Shown: piece after piece, positions 18,055 through 26,240 of the stretch
Layout: every line of letters begins with the position of its first letter
Numbering within the stretch: position 1 is the stretch's first letter
From: CAYFRC01 sp050946115
GTDB lineage: Bacteria; Bacillota; Clostridia; Christensenellales; Aristaeellaceae
Assembly (NCBI GenBank): GCA_050946115.1
Contig: JBMNUF010000006.1
Span: forward strand, 73,845 to 137,844
Length of the DNA stretch: 64,000 nucleotides
Direction: 5' to 3'
Position numbers and translations under genes: made by a program
Notes under the pieces: model-generated
The model's input: only the letters and a program-made list of their open reading frames with translations
What the model was told of the DNA's origin: nothing
Database searches by the model: none

Positions 18055-18085
18055 GGCTTCCGAAGGCGGAAAACCTTCGGAAGCC
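18055..18085. terminator. Bidirectional rho-independent terminator
   Basis: Perfect 12-bp stem GGCTTCCGAAGG / CCTTCGGAAGCC with a 7-base loop. An A-run lies on the left side and TTTTAT on the right, so it can end both the TPR operon (plus) and the GH4 gene (minus), whose stops lie 5 and 12 bp away. Confidence 0.9.
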
Positions 18086-18097
18086 CATTTTATACGC

Positions 18098-19420
18098 TTA
18101 CTTGGAGAACTGCGGCAGCCAATCCTTGAAGCATTCGAACATCTCGTCGACCATGTCGCGGATTTCGCGGAGCCCGCACACGGCGCTCGTGAGCGGGTCG
18201 TAGCAGATCGCCTGATAGATCAGTTCCTTGTTGCCCGTGAGGCTTCCTTCGACCGCCATTTCCTCGATCTGCGAGGACAGGCCGCTCAAAATCGCGAGCT
18301 GCGGCGGCATCTTGCCCACACGGATCGGCTCGAGGCCCGCCTTCGAGGCGAGAACCGGCACCTCGACGCACGCGCCGTAGGGCAGGTTGTCGATGAGGCC
18401 GTAGTTGCGCACGTTGCCGTTGAACTTGAACATCTCGCCGTCGCCGAACACGGCGTTGAAGATGTACGCCGCGTATTCCTTGCCGCGCGCGAGGTCGAAG
18501 TGCTCGGAGAGGAACTTTTCGATGTCGCCGCGCCACGTGTCCTTGCGGGCGGTGTACTCATTCAGGATATAGGCGTATTCGCCGGGGTTCCAGCCGGTGC
18601 CGGGCAGGCAGTATTTCTCGATGAGATCCTGCCGCTTGCGGAACCATGCGTTGTATTCGCTGTTGTGCCCGGAAGACTCCGTGACGTAATAGCCCAGCGC
18701 GAGGAACATCTCGTTGCGGACGATTTCCTCGTTGTAAATATCGGGGTTTTCGGTAATCGCCTTGCGGATCGCGGGATATGCGTCCTCTCCGTTCACGCGG
18801 AAATCGGTGTAAAACGCCTGGTGGTTGATACCCGCGCAGGTATAGGTCACGTCCTCGTCCTTCGCGCCGATCCAGCGGGCGAGCATGGAGGCGGTGCCCT
18901 GTACGCTGTGGCAGAGGCCCGTCGTCACCATCTTGGGGTACACGCCCTGAATGGTGCGGCAGAGCATCGCCATGGGGTTCGTGTAGTTGAGGAACACCGC
19001 GTTGGGGCAGTACTTGTCGATGTCCGCCGCGATGTCGAGCATTGGGTTGATGGTGCGCAGGTAGCGGAAGATGCCGGAGGGGCCGCGCGTATCGCCGACA
19101 TTGGTGTCCACGCCGTACTTCTTGGGGATCTCGATATCGTACTTCCATACGTCTACGTCGCCCGCGAGGATGGTGCACAGAACGCCGTCCGCGCCTTCGA
19201 GCGCGACCGCGCGATCGTCCGTCGCGATGACGGTTGCGGGATACTTGCCCTCAGAAACGATGTAATCCACCGCGCGCTTGATGTAGCTGAGCCGCTCGGG
19301 ATCGATGTCCATGAGCGCGATGGTCGCGTCGGAAAACGCGGGGAAGGAGAGGATGTCGCGCACGAGACTCCGCGTAAAGCCGAAGCTGCCCGCGCCGATA
19401 AACGCAAATTTCTTTGCCAT
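18098..19420 (-). CDS. melA: GH4 family alpha-galactosidase
   Basis: NAD- and metal-dependent glycosidase of family GH4, 440 aa. The Rossmann motif FIGAGSFGFT begins at residue 7 and the second family block is NYTNPMAM. The catalytic metal-binding motif near residue 170 reads GLCHSVQGT; within GH4 the CHS(V) form is typical of alpha-galactosidases, while phospho-glucosidases have CN(V/I)P or CDMP. TRGPSGIFRYLRTINPM and AGINHQAFYTDF are further GH4 blocks. It has no signal peptide, so it acts inside the cell on imported oligosaccharides. The ATG follows GGAGGCG. It has its own promoter containing a palindrome. Confidence 0.88.
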   Translation of the reverse strand: MAKKFAFIGAGSFGFTRSLVRDILSFPAFSDATIALMDIDPERLSYIKRAVDYIVSEGKYPATVIATDDRAVALEGADGVLCTILAGDVDVWKYDIEIPKKYGVDTNVGDTRGPSGIFRYLRTINPMLDIAADIDKYCPNAVFLNYTNPMAMLCRTIQGVYPKMVTTGLCHSVQGTASMLARWIGAKDEDVTYTCAGINHQAFYTDFRVNGEDAYPAIRKAITENPDIYNEEIVRNEMFLALGYYVTESSGHNSEYNAWFRKRQDLIEKYCLPGTGWNPGEYAYILNEYTARKDTWRGDIEKFLSEHFDLARGKEYAAYIFNAVFGDGEMFKFNGNVRNYGLIDNLPYGACVEVPVLASKAGLEPIRVGKMPPQLAILSGLSSQIEEMAVEGSLTGNKELIYQAICYDPLTSAVCGLREIRDMVDEMFECFKDWLPQFSK

Positions 19421-19456
19421 GGGAACGCCTCCGTTTCTTATTTGGTTTCAGTTTAT

Positions 19457-19485
19457 AGTATACACGCTTTCGCGCGAAAATACAA
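19457..19485 (-). promoter_or_regulatory. Promoter of the GH4 gene with a palindromic operator in the spacer
   Basis: On the minus strand TTGTAT and TATACT are 17 bp apart. The spacer contains the perfect 12-bp palindrome TTTCGCGCGAAA (19468-19479), placed where a bound repressor would block polymerase. The promoter begins only a few bases after the arsR stop. Confidence 0.7.
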
Positions 19486-19489
19486 TGCC

Positions 19490-19771
19490 TTATTCCAAAA
19501 TATGTTCCATCGCGCAGTCCATGATCGTGCGCACGTGGTCGTCCGCAAGGGAGTAGAAGACGGTCTTCCCCTCGCGGCGGCTCTTGATGAGTTTCGACTG
19601 TTTGAGCAGCCGCAGTTGGTGCGAGATGGCGGACTGCGTCATGTTCAGACCGTTTGCGATGTCCGTAACGCACTGCTCTTCCTGAAACAGGGCATACAGA
19701 ATCCGCACCCGCGTGCTGTCCGAAAAGAGCTTGAACAGGTCCGCCAAGTCGTACAAAACATCGTCTTTCAC
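19490..19771 (-). CDS. ArsR/SmtB family metal-sensing repressor
   Basis: 93-aa winged helix regulator. The HTH is DIANGLNMTQSAISHQLRLL (37-56). The residues D77, H79, H90 and E93 in the C-terminal helix have the same identity and spacing as the alpha-5 zinc site of SmtB (D104, H106, H117, E120), so a zinc- or cobalt-type sensor is predicted. The alpha-3N cysteine site of CadC-type proteins is absent (one Cys, in EEQCVTDIA). The start is GTG at 19771 with GGGAGG upstream. No metal transporter is adjacent; the neighbours are an alpha-galactosidase and a dUTPase, so the target is unknown. Confidence 0.88.
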   Translation of the reverse strand: MKDDVLYDLADLFKLFSDSTRVRILYALFQEEQCVTDIANGLNMTQSAISHQLRLLKQSKLIKSRREGKTVFYSLADDHVRTIMDCAMEHILE

Positions 19772-19819
19772 ATCAGCACCTCCCGATGCAATGTATTTTC
19801 CGGTTCTTCTGAGCCTATT

Positions 19820-19834
19820 TATGCGCGCCGCATA
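19820..19834. promoter_or_regulatory. Inverted repeat upstream of arsR
   Basis: TATGCG-CGC-CGCATA, a perfect 6-bp inverted repeat with a 3-bp centre about 50 bp before the arsR GTG. It is a possible autoregulatory operator; it does not match the common SmtB operator well. Confidence 0.35.
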
Positions 19835-19871
19835 TTGTCACTCGTCGCGGCAAGTAAATCGGAGACATATA

Positions 19872-19909
19872 CCGAAGGCTGCCCCACGTATCGGCGGGAC
19901 AGCCTTCGG
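19872..19909 (-). terminator. Hairpin directly after the dUTPase stop
   Basis: A 10-bp perfect stem CCGAAGGCTG / CAGCCTTCGG begins right after the stop codon. There is no clear T-run, so it may stabilise the 3' end rather than terminate alone. It closes the rpsO-pnp-M16-dUTPase unit. Confidence 0.5.
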
Positions 19910-20278
19910 TTACGATTCGGTGATACTGTAGCCCTTTTTCTCGGAAAGCCCGCGCTGTCGCCTGAAGTTCTCCTCGTTTTTGGCGAGATACTTTTCATAC
20001 AGCGCATCGGGCGTGAGGTTGGCGCGAAGGCACATGCTGATGAAAAAGTGCAGCACATCGACGAGTTCTTCCTGAAGCTTTGCTTCGTCCACGGGCTTTT
20101 CGTTTTTCCACCACTTGAAGTTGACTTCGTCCAAAACCTCCGAAAGCTCGCTCAACGTCGCCAGCGTGAGCTTTTGGATCCATTCGGATTGCGTGACAGC
20201 CTCCAAATGCCGCTTCTCGACAATTTCGTCATTCAGCTGCTTTTGCATGGCGAAGATCGCGTCCAGCTTGTCCGTCAT
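19910..20278 (-). CDS. Dimeric all-alpha dUTP diphosphatase (MazG-like superfamily)
   Basis: 122 aa, shorter than trypanosomal-type dUTPases but with the same helical core. Magnesium-binding motifs are visible as ELSEVLDEVNFKWWK near residue 44 and EELVDVLHFFISM near 70, the E-x-x-E/D pattern of all-alpha NTP pyrophosphatases. The FKWWK stretch is characteristic of the dimeric dUTPase subfamily, which hydrolyses dUTP (and dUDP) to dUMP. The start overlaps the M16 peptidase stop (ATGA), so translation is coupled. Confidence 0.8.
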   Translation of the reverse strand: MTDKLDAIFAMQKQLNDEIVEKRHLEAVTQSEWIQKLTLATLSELSEVLDEVNFKWWKNEKPVDEAKLQEELVDVLHFFISMCLRANLTPDALYEKYLAKNEENFRRQRGLSEKKGYSITES

Positions 20279-21513
20279 AGCGCGATGCCCCCGATGTCCT
20301 TGCCGACGACAGCGGCGGAGCGGCGACCCGTGAGGGTCTCTTTCGCAACGCGCATCACGTCGTCGTAGGTCATTGCGTTGATTCTGTCGATCATTTCCGT
20401 CTCGCTTTGGACACGGCCCAGCAGGAGCTTGCGCCTGCCCTGTCCCATCATGCGCGAGGAGGAGGATTCGAGCGCGAGGATGAGCGCGCCCTTCATTTGC
20501 TCCCTGCCCATGGAAAATTCCTTTTCGGTGAAGCCGTCGCGCAGGAGCTTTTGCATTTCCCCTTCGATGAGTGCGAGCGTTTCTTCCACGTTTTCGCGGT
20601 TGACCGCCGCATATACGGAAAAAATGCCCGTATCGGTCATGGCGGCATAGCTCGAATACACTGAATACGCGAGCCCCTTTTCCTCGCGGATGCTCTGGAA
20701 GAGGCGCGAGCTGCTGTTGCCGCCGAAGGCGCTGTTAAACAGGGACAGCGCATAGATATCCTTGCTGCGAATGTCGAGCGCGGGATAGCCTAAGCACAGA
20801 TGCACCTGCTCGATCGCCTTTTCCCGCCGCAGAACCGTGGGCTCGGCGTCCTTTGAGCGATACGGCGCGGGGGAGAACCTTCCGCCTGCCCATTCGCCCA
20901 GCATTTCCTCCGCCATGTCATACAGCGCGTCCGGGTCGTAGTTTCCGCAGATGGAGAGAACGGCGTTTTCGGGGCGGTACATCCTGTCCATATAGGCCGC
21001 GATCGATTCGCGCGTTATGGAGGAGACGGATTCCTTTGTGCCGACGATCTCCCGCGAAAGCGGCTGATCCCCGTAGTGGGCGAGCATGAGCAATTCGTTC
21101 GCGACGTCCTCGGGGGAATCCTCGAGCATGTCGATCTCCTCGAGCACCACGCCCTTTTCCCGCTCGATGTCCGATTTCTTGAGGAGCGGGTGCAACACCA
21201 TGTCGCTCAGGACATCCAGCGCGAGGCGCAGGTGCTCGTCCACGACCTTTGCGTAAAAGCAGGTGCACTCCTTGGACGTGAATGCGTTCATCTGCCCGCC
21301 GACCGCATCGATCACCTCCGCAAGCGCCTTGGCGGAATAGCGCGGCGTGCCCTTAAAGAGCATATGCTCGATGAAGTGGCTGATGCCGGGCGGGTCTCTT
21401 TCCTCGTATTGCGAGCCGGCGCCGATCCACAGACCGACGGATACCGAACGGAAGTGTGGGATGCGCTCTCCGACGATCCTGAGTCCATTCGGCATCGTCC
21501 GTTCGTCAATCAT
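20275..21513 (-). CDS. M16 family zinc peptidase (YmxG/MlpA type)
   Basis: 412 aa. The inverted zinc-binding motif HxxEH is HFIEH at about residues 46-50 (GISHFIEHMLFKGTPRYSA), which marks the active half of M16 peptidases. Further blocks are YAKVVDEHLRLALDVLSDM and the C-terminal FNSAFGGNSSSRLFQSIREE with the R/Y region typical of the family. The start is ATG at 21513 (MIDERTMPNGLRIV), one base after the pnp stop; an upstream frame extension lies inside pnp. Its place directly after pnp matches the ymxG position in Bacillus. Cytoplasmic. Confidence 0.9.
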   Translation of the reverse strand: MIDERTMPNGLRIVGERIPHFRSVSVGLWIGAGSQYEERDPPGISHFIEHMLFKGTPRYSAKALAEVIDAVGGQMNAFTSKECTCFYAKVVDEHLRLALDVLSDMVLHPLLKKSDIEREKGVVLEEIDMLEDSPEDVANELLMLAHYGDQPLSREIVGTKESVSSITRESIAAYMDRMYRPENAVLSICGNYDPDALYDMAEEMLGEWAGGRFSPAPYRSKDAEPTVLRREKAIEQVHLCLGYPALDIRSKDIYALSLFNSAFGGNSSSRLFQSIREEKGLAYSVYSSYAAMTDTGIFSVYAAVNRENVEETLALIEGEMQKLLRDGFTEKEFSMGREQMKGALILALESSSSRMMGQGRRKLLLGRVQSETEMIDRINAMTYDDVMRVAKETLTGRRSAAVVGKDIGGIAL

Positions 21514-21514
21514 G

Positions 21515-23677
21515 TCAGCGGTTGTCCCTCCTGAAGCCGCCGCGGTTGCCGCCGCCATCCCTGCGGGGAGGACGACGCACGGGCATAGCCTCGTTGTCGT
21601 ATTCGATGTCGTTGCGGATGAGGTTGATGCGGCCCTGGCTGTCGATCTCTGCCACCTTGCATTCGAGCGTGTCGCCGAGGTTCACGACGTCTTCGACCTT
21701 TTCCACCCTGCCGTTGTCTAACTTGGAGATGTGGATCATCCCGTCCTTTCCGGGCGCGTATTCGACGAACGCGCCGAAGGACATGATCCGAACGACCGCG
21801 CCGGTGAATACGTCGCCGACCTTGAGCTCCTTGGTGATGCCCTCGATGATCGATTTGGCCTTATCCGCGGCGTCCTGATCGGGCGTTGCGATGAAGACGT
21901 TGCCGTCGTCGTCGATGTCGATCTTGACGCCGGTGTCGGCGATGATCTTGTTGATCATCTTTCCGCCGGGGCCGATGACCTCGCGAATCTTCTCGGGGTT
22001 GATCATGAAGTGGATGATCTTGGGCGCGTACTTCGAAAGCTCGGGGCGCGGTGCGGGCAGCGTTTCGAGCATTTTGCTCAAGATGTGCATGCGGCCGTCG
22101 AACGCCTGCGCGAGCGCCTGGCGAAGGATCGCCTCGTCGATGCCCTTGATCTTGATGTCCATCTGGATCGCGGTGATGCCGAGCGCCGTGCCGGCGACCT
22201 TAAAGTCCATATCGCCCAGGAAGTCCTCGAGCCCCTGAATGTCCGTGAGCACGGCGACCTTTTGGGAATCGTCCGCCTTGATGAGGCCCATCGCGACGCC
22301 CGCGACGGGGCGCTTGATCGGAACGCCCGCGTCCATCAGGCTCAGCGTGCTTCCGCACACGGCTGCCTGCGACGTGGAGCCGTTCGAGGACATGACCTCG
22401 CTCACGAGGCGGATGCAGTACGGGAATTCGTCGACCGTGGGGATCATGGGTTCGAGCGCGCGTTCCGCGAGCGCGCCGTGGCCGATCTCGCGGCGGCCGG
22501 GGCTGCGCGCGGGCTTGGCTTCGCCCGTGGAATAGGCGGGGAAATTGTAGTGGTGCATATAGCGCTTGGAGGTCTCGGGGGAGATGCCGTCCAAAAGCTG
22601 CATATCGCTCATCGGGGCGAGCGTCGTCACCGTCAGTACCTGCGTCTGTCCCCTCGTGAAGACCGCGCTTCCGTGCGGGCGCGGAAGGATGCTTGTTTCG
22701 CACCAGATGGGGCGAACCTCGGTCAGCTTTCTGCCGTCGGGGCGGGTGCCGGTTTCGAGGATGTTCTTGCGCATGACCTCTTTGTTGAGCGCGTACAGCG
22801 CATCGCCGATCTCGCCCTCGCGCCCCTCAAACGTTTCCGCAAAATGTTCGAGGGTTTCTTTGTTGACCTGTTCTTCGCGTGCCTGGCGCTCCTGCCGGTC
22901 GTAGGTCTCAAAGCACCACACGATCTTGTCGTACGCGAATTCGCGGACCGCCTTTTCGACGTCTTCGCCCGGAAGCATCAGCGGGAACTCCAACTTTTCC
23001 TTGCCGATCTCGGCGACGATTTCCTCCTGCAGCGCGACGATTTTCTTGATTTCCTCGTGGGCGTACAGGATGCCGCCCAGCATGACCTCTTCGGAAACTT
23101 CCTTTGCGCCCGCTTCGACCATCATCACGGCGTCTTTCGTGCCGGCGACGGTGAGATTCAGTTCGCTCGAGGCGGACTGATCCATGTTCGGGTTTAGGAT
23201 ATAATGCCCGTCTATATAGCCTACGTTGACGGCGCCCGTCGGGCTCTCAAAGGGAATGTCCGAAACGACGAGCGCGGCGGAAGAGCCGATCATCGCCGAA
23301 ATTTCGGGCGAATTGTCGTTGTCGGTGGAAAGCACGGTTACGTGCACGCTTACGTCGTGGCGCATTCCCTTGGGGAACAGCGGGCGAAGCGGACGGTCTA
23401 TCAGGCGGCTGGTGAGGATCGCCTTTTCGGCGGGCCGCCCCTCGCGGCGGTTCCAACTGCCCGGGATCCTGCCGACGGAGTAGAGCTTCTCCTCGAAGTC
23501 CACGCTCAGCGGGAAAAAGTCGATGCCGGGGCGCGGCGTCTTGGCGACGGTGACGTTGACCAACACCGCCGTCTCGCCGTAGCGCACGAGGCACGAGCCG
23601 TTGGCCTGTTCGCAGTACTTGCCGAATTCCAACGTCAGCGTACGGCCGCCCAGCTCCATTTCATACTTCTTGAACAT
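21515..23677 (-). CDS. pnp: Polyribonucleotide nucleotidyltransferase (PNPase)
   Basis: Phosphorolytic 3'-5' exoribonuclease, 720 aa, normal length. Two RNase PH domains (about 1-220 and 310-540) flank a helical linker; FTRGQTQVLTVTTL begins the second core. The KH domain shows IREVIGPGGKMINKII (about 560-620), followed by an S1 domain (GDVFTGAVVRIMSFGAFVEY). The C-terminus is an arginine/glycine-rich tail (RRPPRRDGGGNRGGFRRDNR), which probably adds RNA contacts. The ATG follows AGGAGGGG. It lies behind rpsO in the conserved rpsO-pnp order. Confidence 0.97.
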   Translation of the reverse strand: MFKKYEMELGGRTLTLEFGKYCEQANGSCLVRYGETAVLVNVTVAKTPRPGIDFFPLSVDFEEKLYSVGRIPGSWNRREGRPAEKAILTSRLIDRPLRPLFPKGMRHDVSVHVTVLSTDNDNSPEISAMIGSSAALVVSDIPFESPTGAVNVGYIDGHYILNPNMDQSASSELNLTVAGTKDAVMMVEAGAKEVSEEVMLGGILYAHEEIKKIVALQEEIVAEIGKEKLEFPLMLPGEDVEKAVREFAYDKIVWCFETYDRQERQAREEQVNKETLEHFAETFEGREGEIGDALYALNKEVMRKNILETGTRPDGRKLTEVRPIWCETSILPRPHGSAVFTRGQTQVLTVTTLAPMSDMQLLDGISPETSKRYMHHYNFPAYSTGEAKPARSPGRREIGHGALAERALEPMIPTVDEFPYCIRLVSEVMSSNGSTSQAAVCGSTLSLMDAGVPIKRPVAGVAMGLIKADDSQKVAVLTDIQGLEDFLGDMDFKVAGTALGITAIQMDIKIKGIDEAILRQALAQAFDGRMHILSKMLETLPAPRPELSKYAPKIIHFMINPEKIREVIGPGGKMINKIIADTGVKIDIDDDGNVFIATPDQDAADKAKSIIEGITKELKVGDVFTGAVVRIMSFGAFVEYAPGKDGMIHISKLDNGRVEKVEDVVNLGDTLECKVAEIDSQGRINLIRNDIEYDNEAMPVRRPPRRDGGGNRGGFRRDNR

Positions 23678-23729
23678 TGTTCTTCCCCTCCTATGGGTTT
23701 TTCTCTATATCTTTCTTATTGATACCAAA

Positions 23730-23758
23730 TATAAACGCCGGCATGGCGAAAAATGCAA
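23730..23758 (-). promoter_or_regulatory. Possible internal promoter for pnp
   Basis: On the minus strand TTGCAT and TTTATA are 17 bp apart, directly after the rpsO hairpin and about 55 bp before the pnp ATG. Moderate match to sigma-A. Confidence 0.4.
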
Positions 23759-23764
23759 TTCAAA

Positions 23765-23797
23765 CGCCGCCGCACAGGTTTTCCCCGTGCGACGGCG
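23765..23797 (-). terminator. rpsO-pnp intergenic hairpin
   Basis: Stem of 11 bp with one mismatch (CGCCGTCGCAC / GTGCGGCGGCG on the minus strand) and an 11-base loop, followed by TTTGAATT. The weak T-run suggests a leaky terminator or processing site. Confidence 0.55.
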
Positions 23798-23823
23798 CAT
23801 CGATCATCTCCAAAAAAGAGGCA

Positions 23824-24078
23824 TTACCTGCGCAGTCCGAGCTTCGCGATCAGATCACGGTAGCTCCCGATGTCGGTAGACTTGAGATAGTCGAGCAGAC
23901 CGCGGCGCTGGCCGACCATGAGCAGAAGCCCGCGGCGGGAGTGGTGGTCGTTTTTGTGCAGCTTCAGATGCTCGTTGAGGTGGTTGATGCGCTCCGTGAG
24001 AAGCGCGATCTGCACTTCGGGGGAGCCGGTGTCGCCGTCGTGGCGACCGTATTCGCGGATGACTTCTTGCTTGTCCAT
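23824..24078 (-). CDS. rpsO: 30S ribosomal protein S15
   Basis: 84 aa, a few residues short of the usual 88-89. Binds 16S rRNA early in 30S assembly. Family blocks are REYGRHDGDTGSPEVQIALL at the N-terminus, the HLNEHLKLHKNDHHSRRGLL RNA-binding stretch and VGQRRGLLDYLK. The ATG is preceded by CGGAGG. A leader of about 90 bases between promoter and start leaves room for autoregulation by S15. First gene of the rpsO-pnp unit. Confidence 0.97.
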   Translation of the reverse strand: MDKQEVIREYGRHDGDTGSPEVQIALLTERINHLNEHLKLHKNDHHSRRGLLLMVGQRRGLLDYLKSTDIGSYRDLIAKLGLRR

Positions 24079-24177
24079 GGGTGTTTCCTCCGTTTTTTGT
24101 ATTCCCGTGCGCTAAGTAAGCCGTCGGAGATTCGGCAAACCGAGCAAACGGTTCTTAGGCATATACGCCTAATTTGC

Positions 24178-24206
24178 ATTATACCACAGGGTACGGCGCT
24201 TGTAAA
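24178..24206 (-). promoter_or_regulatory. Sigma-A promoter of rpsO
   Basis: On the minus strand TTTACA and TATAAT are 17 bp apart with TGG before the -10 (extended). Directly downstream is the inverted repeat TTAGGC-GTATAT-GCCTAA in the leader. Confidence 0.75.
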
Positions 24207-24315
24207 TGATAAACATTCGATTTTTTTGTGAAATGTTTGGGTGAATTTTTCGCGCGGGGTTGCGCCCCGAAAACATCTTACACATCGTGCTTCTGTTGCT
24301 TCATCCAAATGCGCA

Positions 24316-25044
24316 TCACGAGCGTATGGGGAGCAGCTTTGTCAAAAGCACCTGCAGACGCACGGAAAGCCCTTCGATGGATACGTCTTTTCCGCGCCGC
24401 ATGTCATACATCGCCCTTTTGACGACCTTCTCGGGCGTGGTGAAGCGGTTGTAATACGTAACCGACCCATCATGCGTGTCCGCCCTGCCAAAGAACGCGG
24501 TTTTGACCCAGCCCGGGCATACGCACAAAACGCATATGCCCTTGGGCTTGAGTTCGACGTTCAGCGCGCGCGAAAACGAAAGCACAAACGCCTTCGTCGC
24601 GGCGTATACGTTGATGCACGGCACCGGCTGAAACGCGGAGAGCGAACCCATCTGGTAGATCGCGCTTCCACGCGCCATGTAGGGGAGGCACAGATACGTC
24701 ATCTCGACGAGCGACGTGTCGTTTAACGCGATCATATCGCGATACGTATCGAGCGGCACATCTTGGAACGCGCAGAACTTGCCATATCCGCTTGCATTCA
24801 CAAGGCACGCGATTTCGGGCTTTTCCGCCTCCAACAGCGCCTGAAAGCGCGAAACGGCATCCCGATCCGTGAGGTCAAGCGGCAAAATGCGGCAGGGCAG
24901 GACGCAGAGAGACGCCGTTTCCTTCAGCGCCTCTTCGCGCCGCGCGATGAGCCACATTTCGTCCGCCTGCACCGTTTTTGAAAGCACTTTTGCAAATTCG
25001 CGCCCGATGCCCGAGGACGCGCCAGTGATTACGATGATTTTCAC
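24316..25044 (-). CDS. Short-chain dehydrogenase/reductase
   Basis: Classical SDR, 242 aa. The cofactor motif TGASSGIGREFAKVL begins at residue 7, the NNAG equivalent is LVNASGYG and the catalytic YxxxK is YAATK, with the preceding serine in MGSLSAF. The start is GTG at 25044, overlapping the isocitrate dehydrogenase stop (GTGA), so it is translationally coupled to that gene. The substrate cannot be told. Similar proteins are annotated as DltE/YqjQ-like oxidoreductases. Confidence 0.9.
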   Translation of the reverse strand: MKIIVITGASSGIGREFAKVLSKTVQADEMWLIARREEALKETASLCVLPCRILPLDLTDRDAVSRFQALLEAEKPEIACLVNASGYGKFCAFQDVPLDTYRDMIALNDTSLVEMTYLCLPYMARGSAIYQMGSLSAFQPVPCINVYAATKAFVLSFSRALNVELKPKGICVLCVCPGWVKTAFFGRADTHDGSVTYYNRFTTPEKVVKRAMYDMRRGKDVSIEGLSVRLQVLLTKLLPIRS

Positions 25045-26240
25045 GCGTCGAGCCTCTCCCTGATCGCATCCAAAAACTGCTGCGTGTCGGCGATGAGCGC
25101 GGTATTGTCGCAGAGCGCAGCGAGGTCCTTCGTCACGATGCCCGCCTCGATCGTCGCAACCGTCGCCTTTTCCAGCTTCTTCGCAAACGCGATGAGGGCG
25201 TCGTTTCCATCCAATTCGCCGCGCTTTGCGAGCGCGCCCGTCCATGCGTAAATGGTCGCGACGGGGTTGGTGGAGGTCTTTTCGCCCTTCAGATAGCGGT
25301 AGTAGTGGCGCGTAACCGTGCCGTGCGCCGCCTCGTACTCATAGTTGCCGTCGGGGCTGACCAATACGCTCGTCATCATCGCGAGAGAGCCGAACGCGGT
25401 GGATACCATGTCGCTCATTACGTCGCCGTCGTAGTTCTTGAGCGCCCAAACGAAGCCGCCCTCCGAGCGGATGACGCGCGCGACCGCGTCGTCTATGAGC
25501 GTGTAGAAATAGGTGATACCTTTTTTCTCAAACGCTTCTTTATAATCGCGCTCGTAAATCTCCTCGAACAGCAGCTTAAAGGTTTGGTCGTAGGTCTTGG
25601 AGATGGTGTCCTTCGTCGAGAACCACAGGTCGAGCCCCTCGCTCAGCGCGTAGCGGAAGCAGGAGTGCGCGAACGACTCGATGGAATCGTCGCGGTTATG
25701 CACCGCCTGCAGAATGCCCTTGCCGTCGAAGGTGAAAACGTCCTCGGAAATCGTCTCCCCGCTCTCGCTTTCAAACACGAGTTTCGCCCTGCCCGCGCCG
25801 TGCACGCGCATCTCCGTGCCCTTATACACGTCGCCGTAGGCGTGGCGCGCGATGACGATAGGCTTTTTCCAGGTCTTCACGTTCGGGTGGATGTTGTCCG
25901 TTACAATCGGCGCGCGGAAGACCGTGCCGTCGAGCAGGGCGCGCAGCGTGCCGTTCGGGCTCTTCCACATCTTTTTCAATTTGTATTCTTCCACGCGCTG
26001 CAAATTCGGCGTGATGGTCGCGCACTTTACCCCGACCTTGTGCCGCATGATCGCGTGCGCCGCGTCCGTCGTCACGGCGTCGTCGGTCTTATCGCGCTCG
26101 GGGAGCGACAGGTCGTAATATTCCGTGTTAAGCTCGATATAGGGCGTAAGCAGCGTGTCCTTAATCATGCGCCAGAGGATGCGCGTCATTTCGTCGCCGT
26201 CCATCTCGACGATGGGGTTTTTCATGAGAATCTTATGCAT
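25041..26240 (-). CDS. icd: NADP-dependent isocitrate dehydrogenase (type II, eukaryotic-like)
   Basis: Converts isocitrate to 2-oxoglutarate, 399 aa. The sequence matches the homodimeric type II enzymes rather than E. coli Icd: VEMDGDEMTRILW at the N-terminus, the substrate-binding SPNGTLR block near residue 94, KNYDGDVMSDMVSTAFGSLA with the metal-binding aspartates and AAHGTVTRHYYRY for cofactor binding. The ATG overlaps the end of the aconitase gene by 8 bp, and AAGGAAGGG precedes it. With aconitase and the divergent citrate synthase it supplies 2-oxoglutarate for glutamate synthesis. Confidence 0.94.
   Translation of the reverse strand: MHKILMKNPIVEMDGDEMTRILWRMIKDTLLTPYIELNTEYYDLSLPERDKTDDAVTTDAAHAIMRHKVGVKCATITPNLQRVEEYKLKKMWKSPNGTLRALLDGTVFRAPIVTDNIHPNVKTWKKPIVIARHAYGDVYKGTEMRVHGAGRAKLVFESESGETISEDVFTFDGKGILQAVHNRDDSIESFAHSCFRYALSEGLDLWFSTKDTISKTYDQTFKLLFEEIYERDYKEAFEKKGITYFYTLIDDAVARVIRSEGGFVWALKNYDGDVMSDMVSTAFGSLAMMTSVLVSPDGNYEYEAAHGTVTRHYYRYLKGEKTSTNPVATIYAWTGALAKRGELDGNDALIAFAKKLEKATVATIEAGIVTKDLAALCDNTALIADTQQFLDAIRERLDA

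Noticed and set aside
18500..20368. 622-codon open frame on the plus strand
   Set aside because: Runs antisense through the GH4, ArsR and dUTPase genes and across promoters; composition is arginine/valine-rich with no motif.
21731..23197. 488-codon open frame opposite pnp
   Set aside because: Antisense to well-conserved PNPase domains.
24255..24272. GC-rich hairpin GGGG-TTGCG-CCCC after the SDR gene
   Set aside because: Short stem and no T-run on either strand; too weak to call a terminator.
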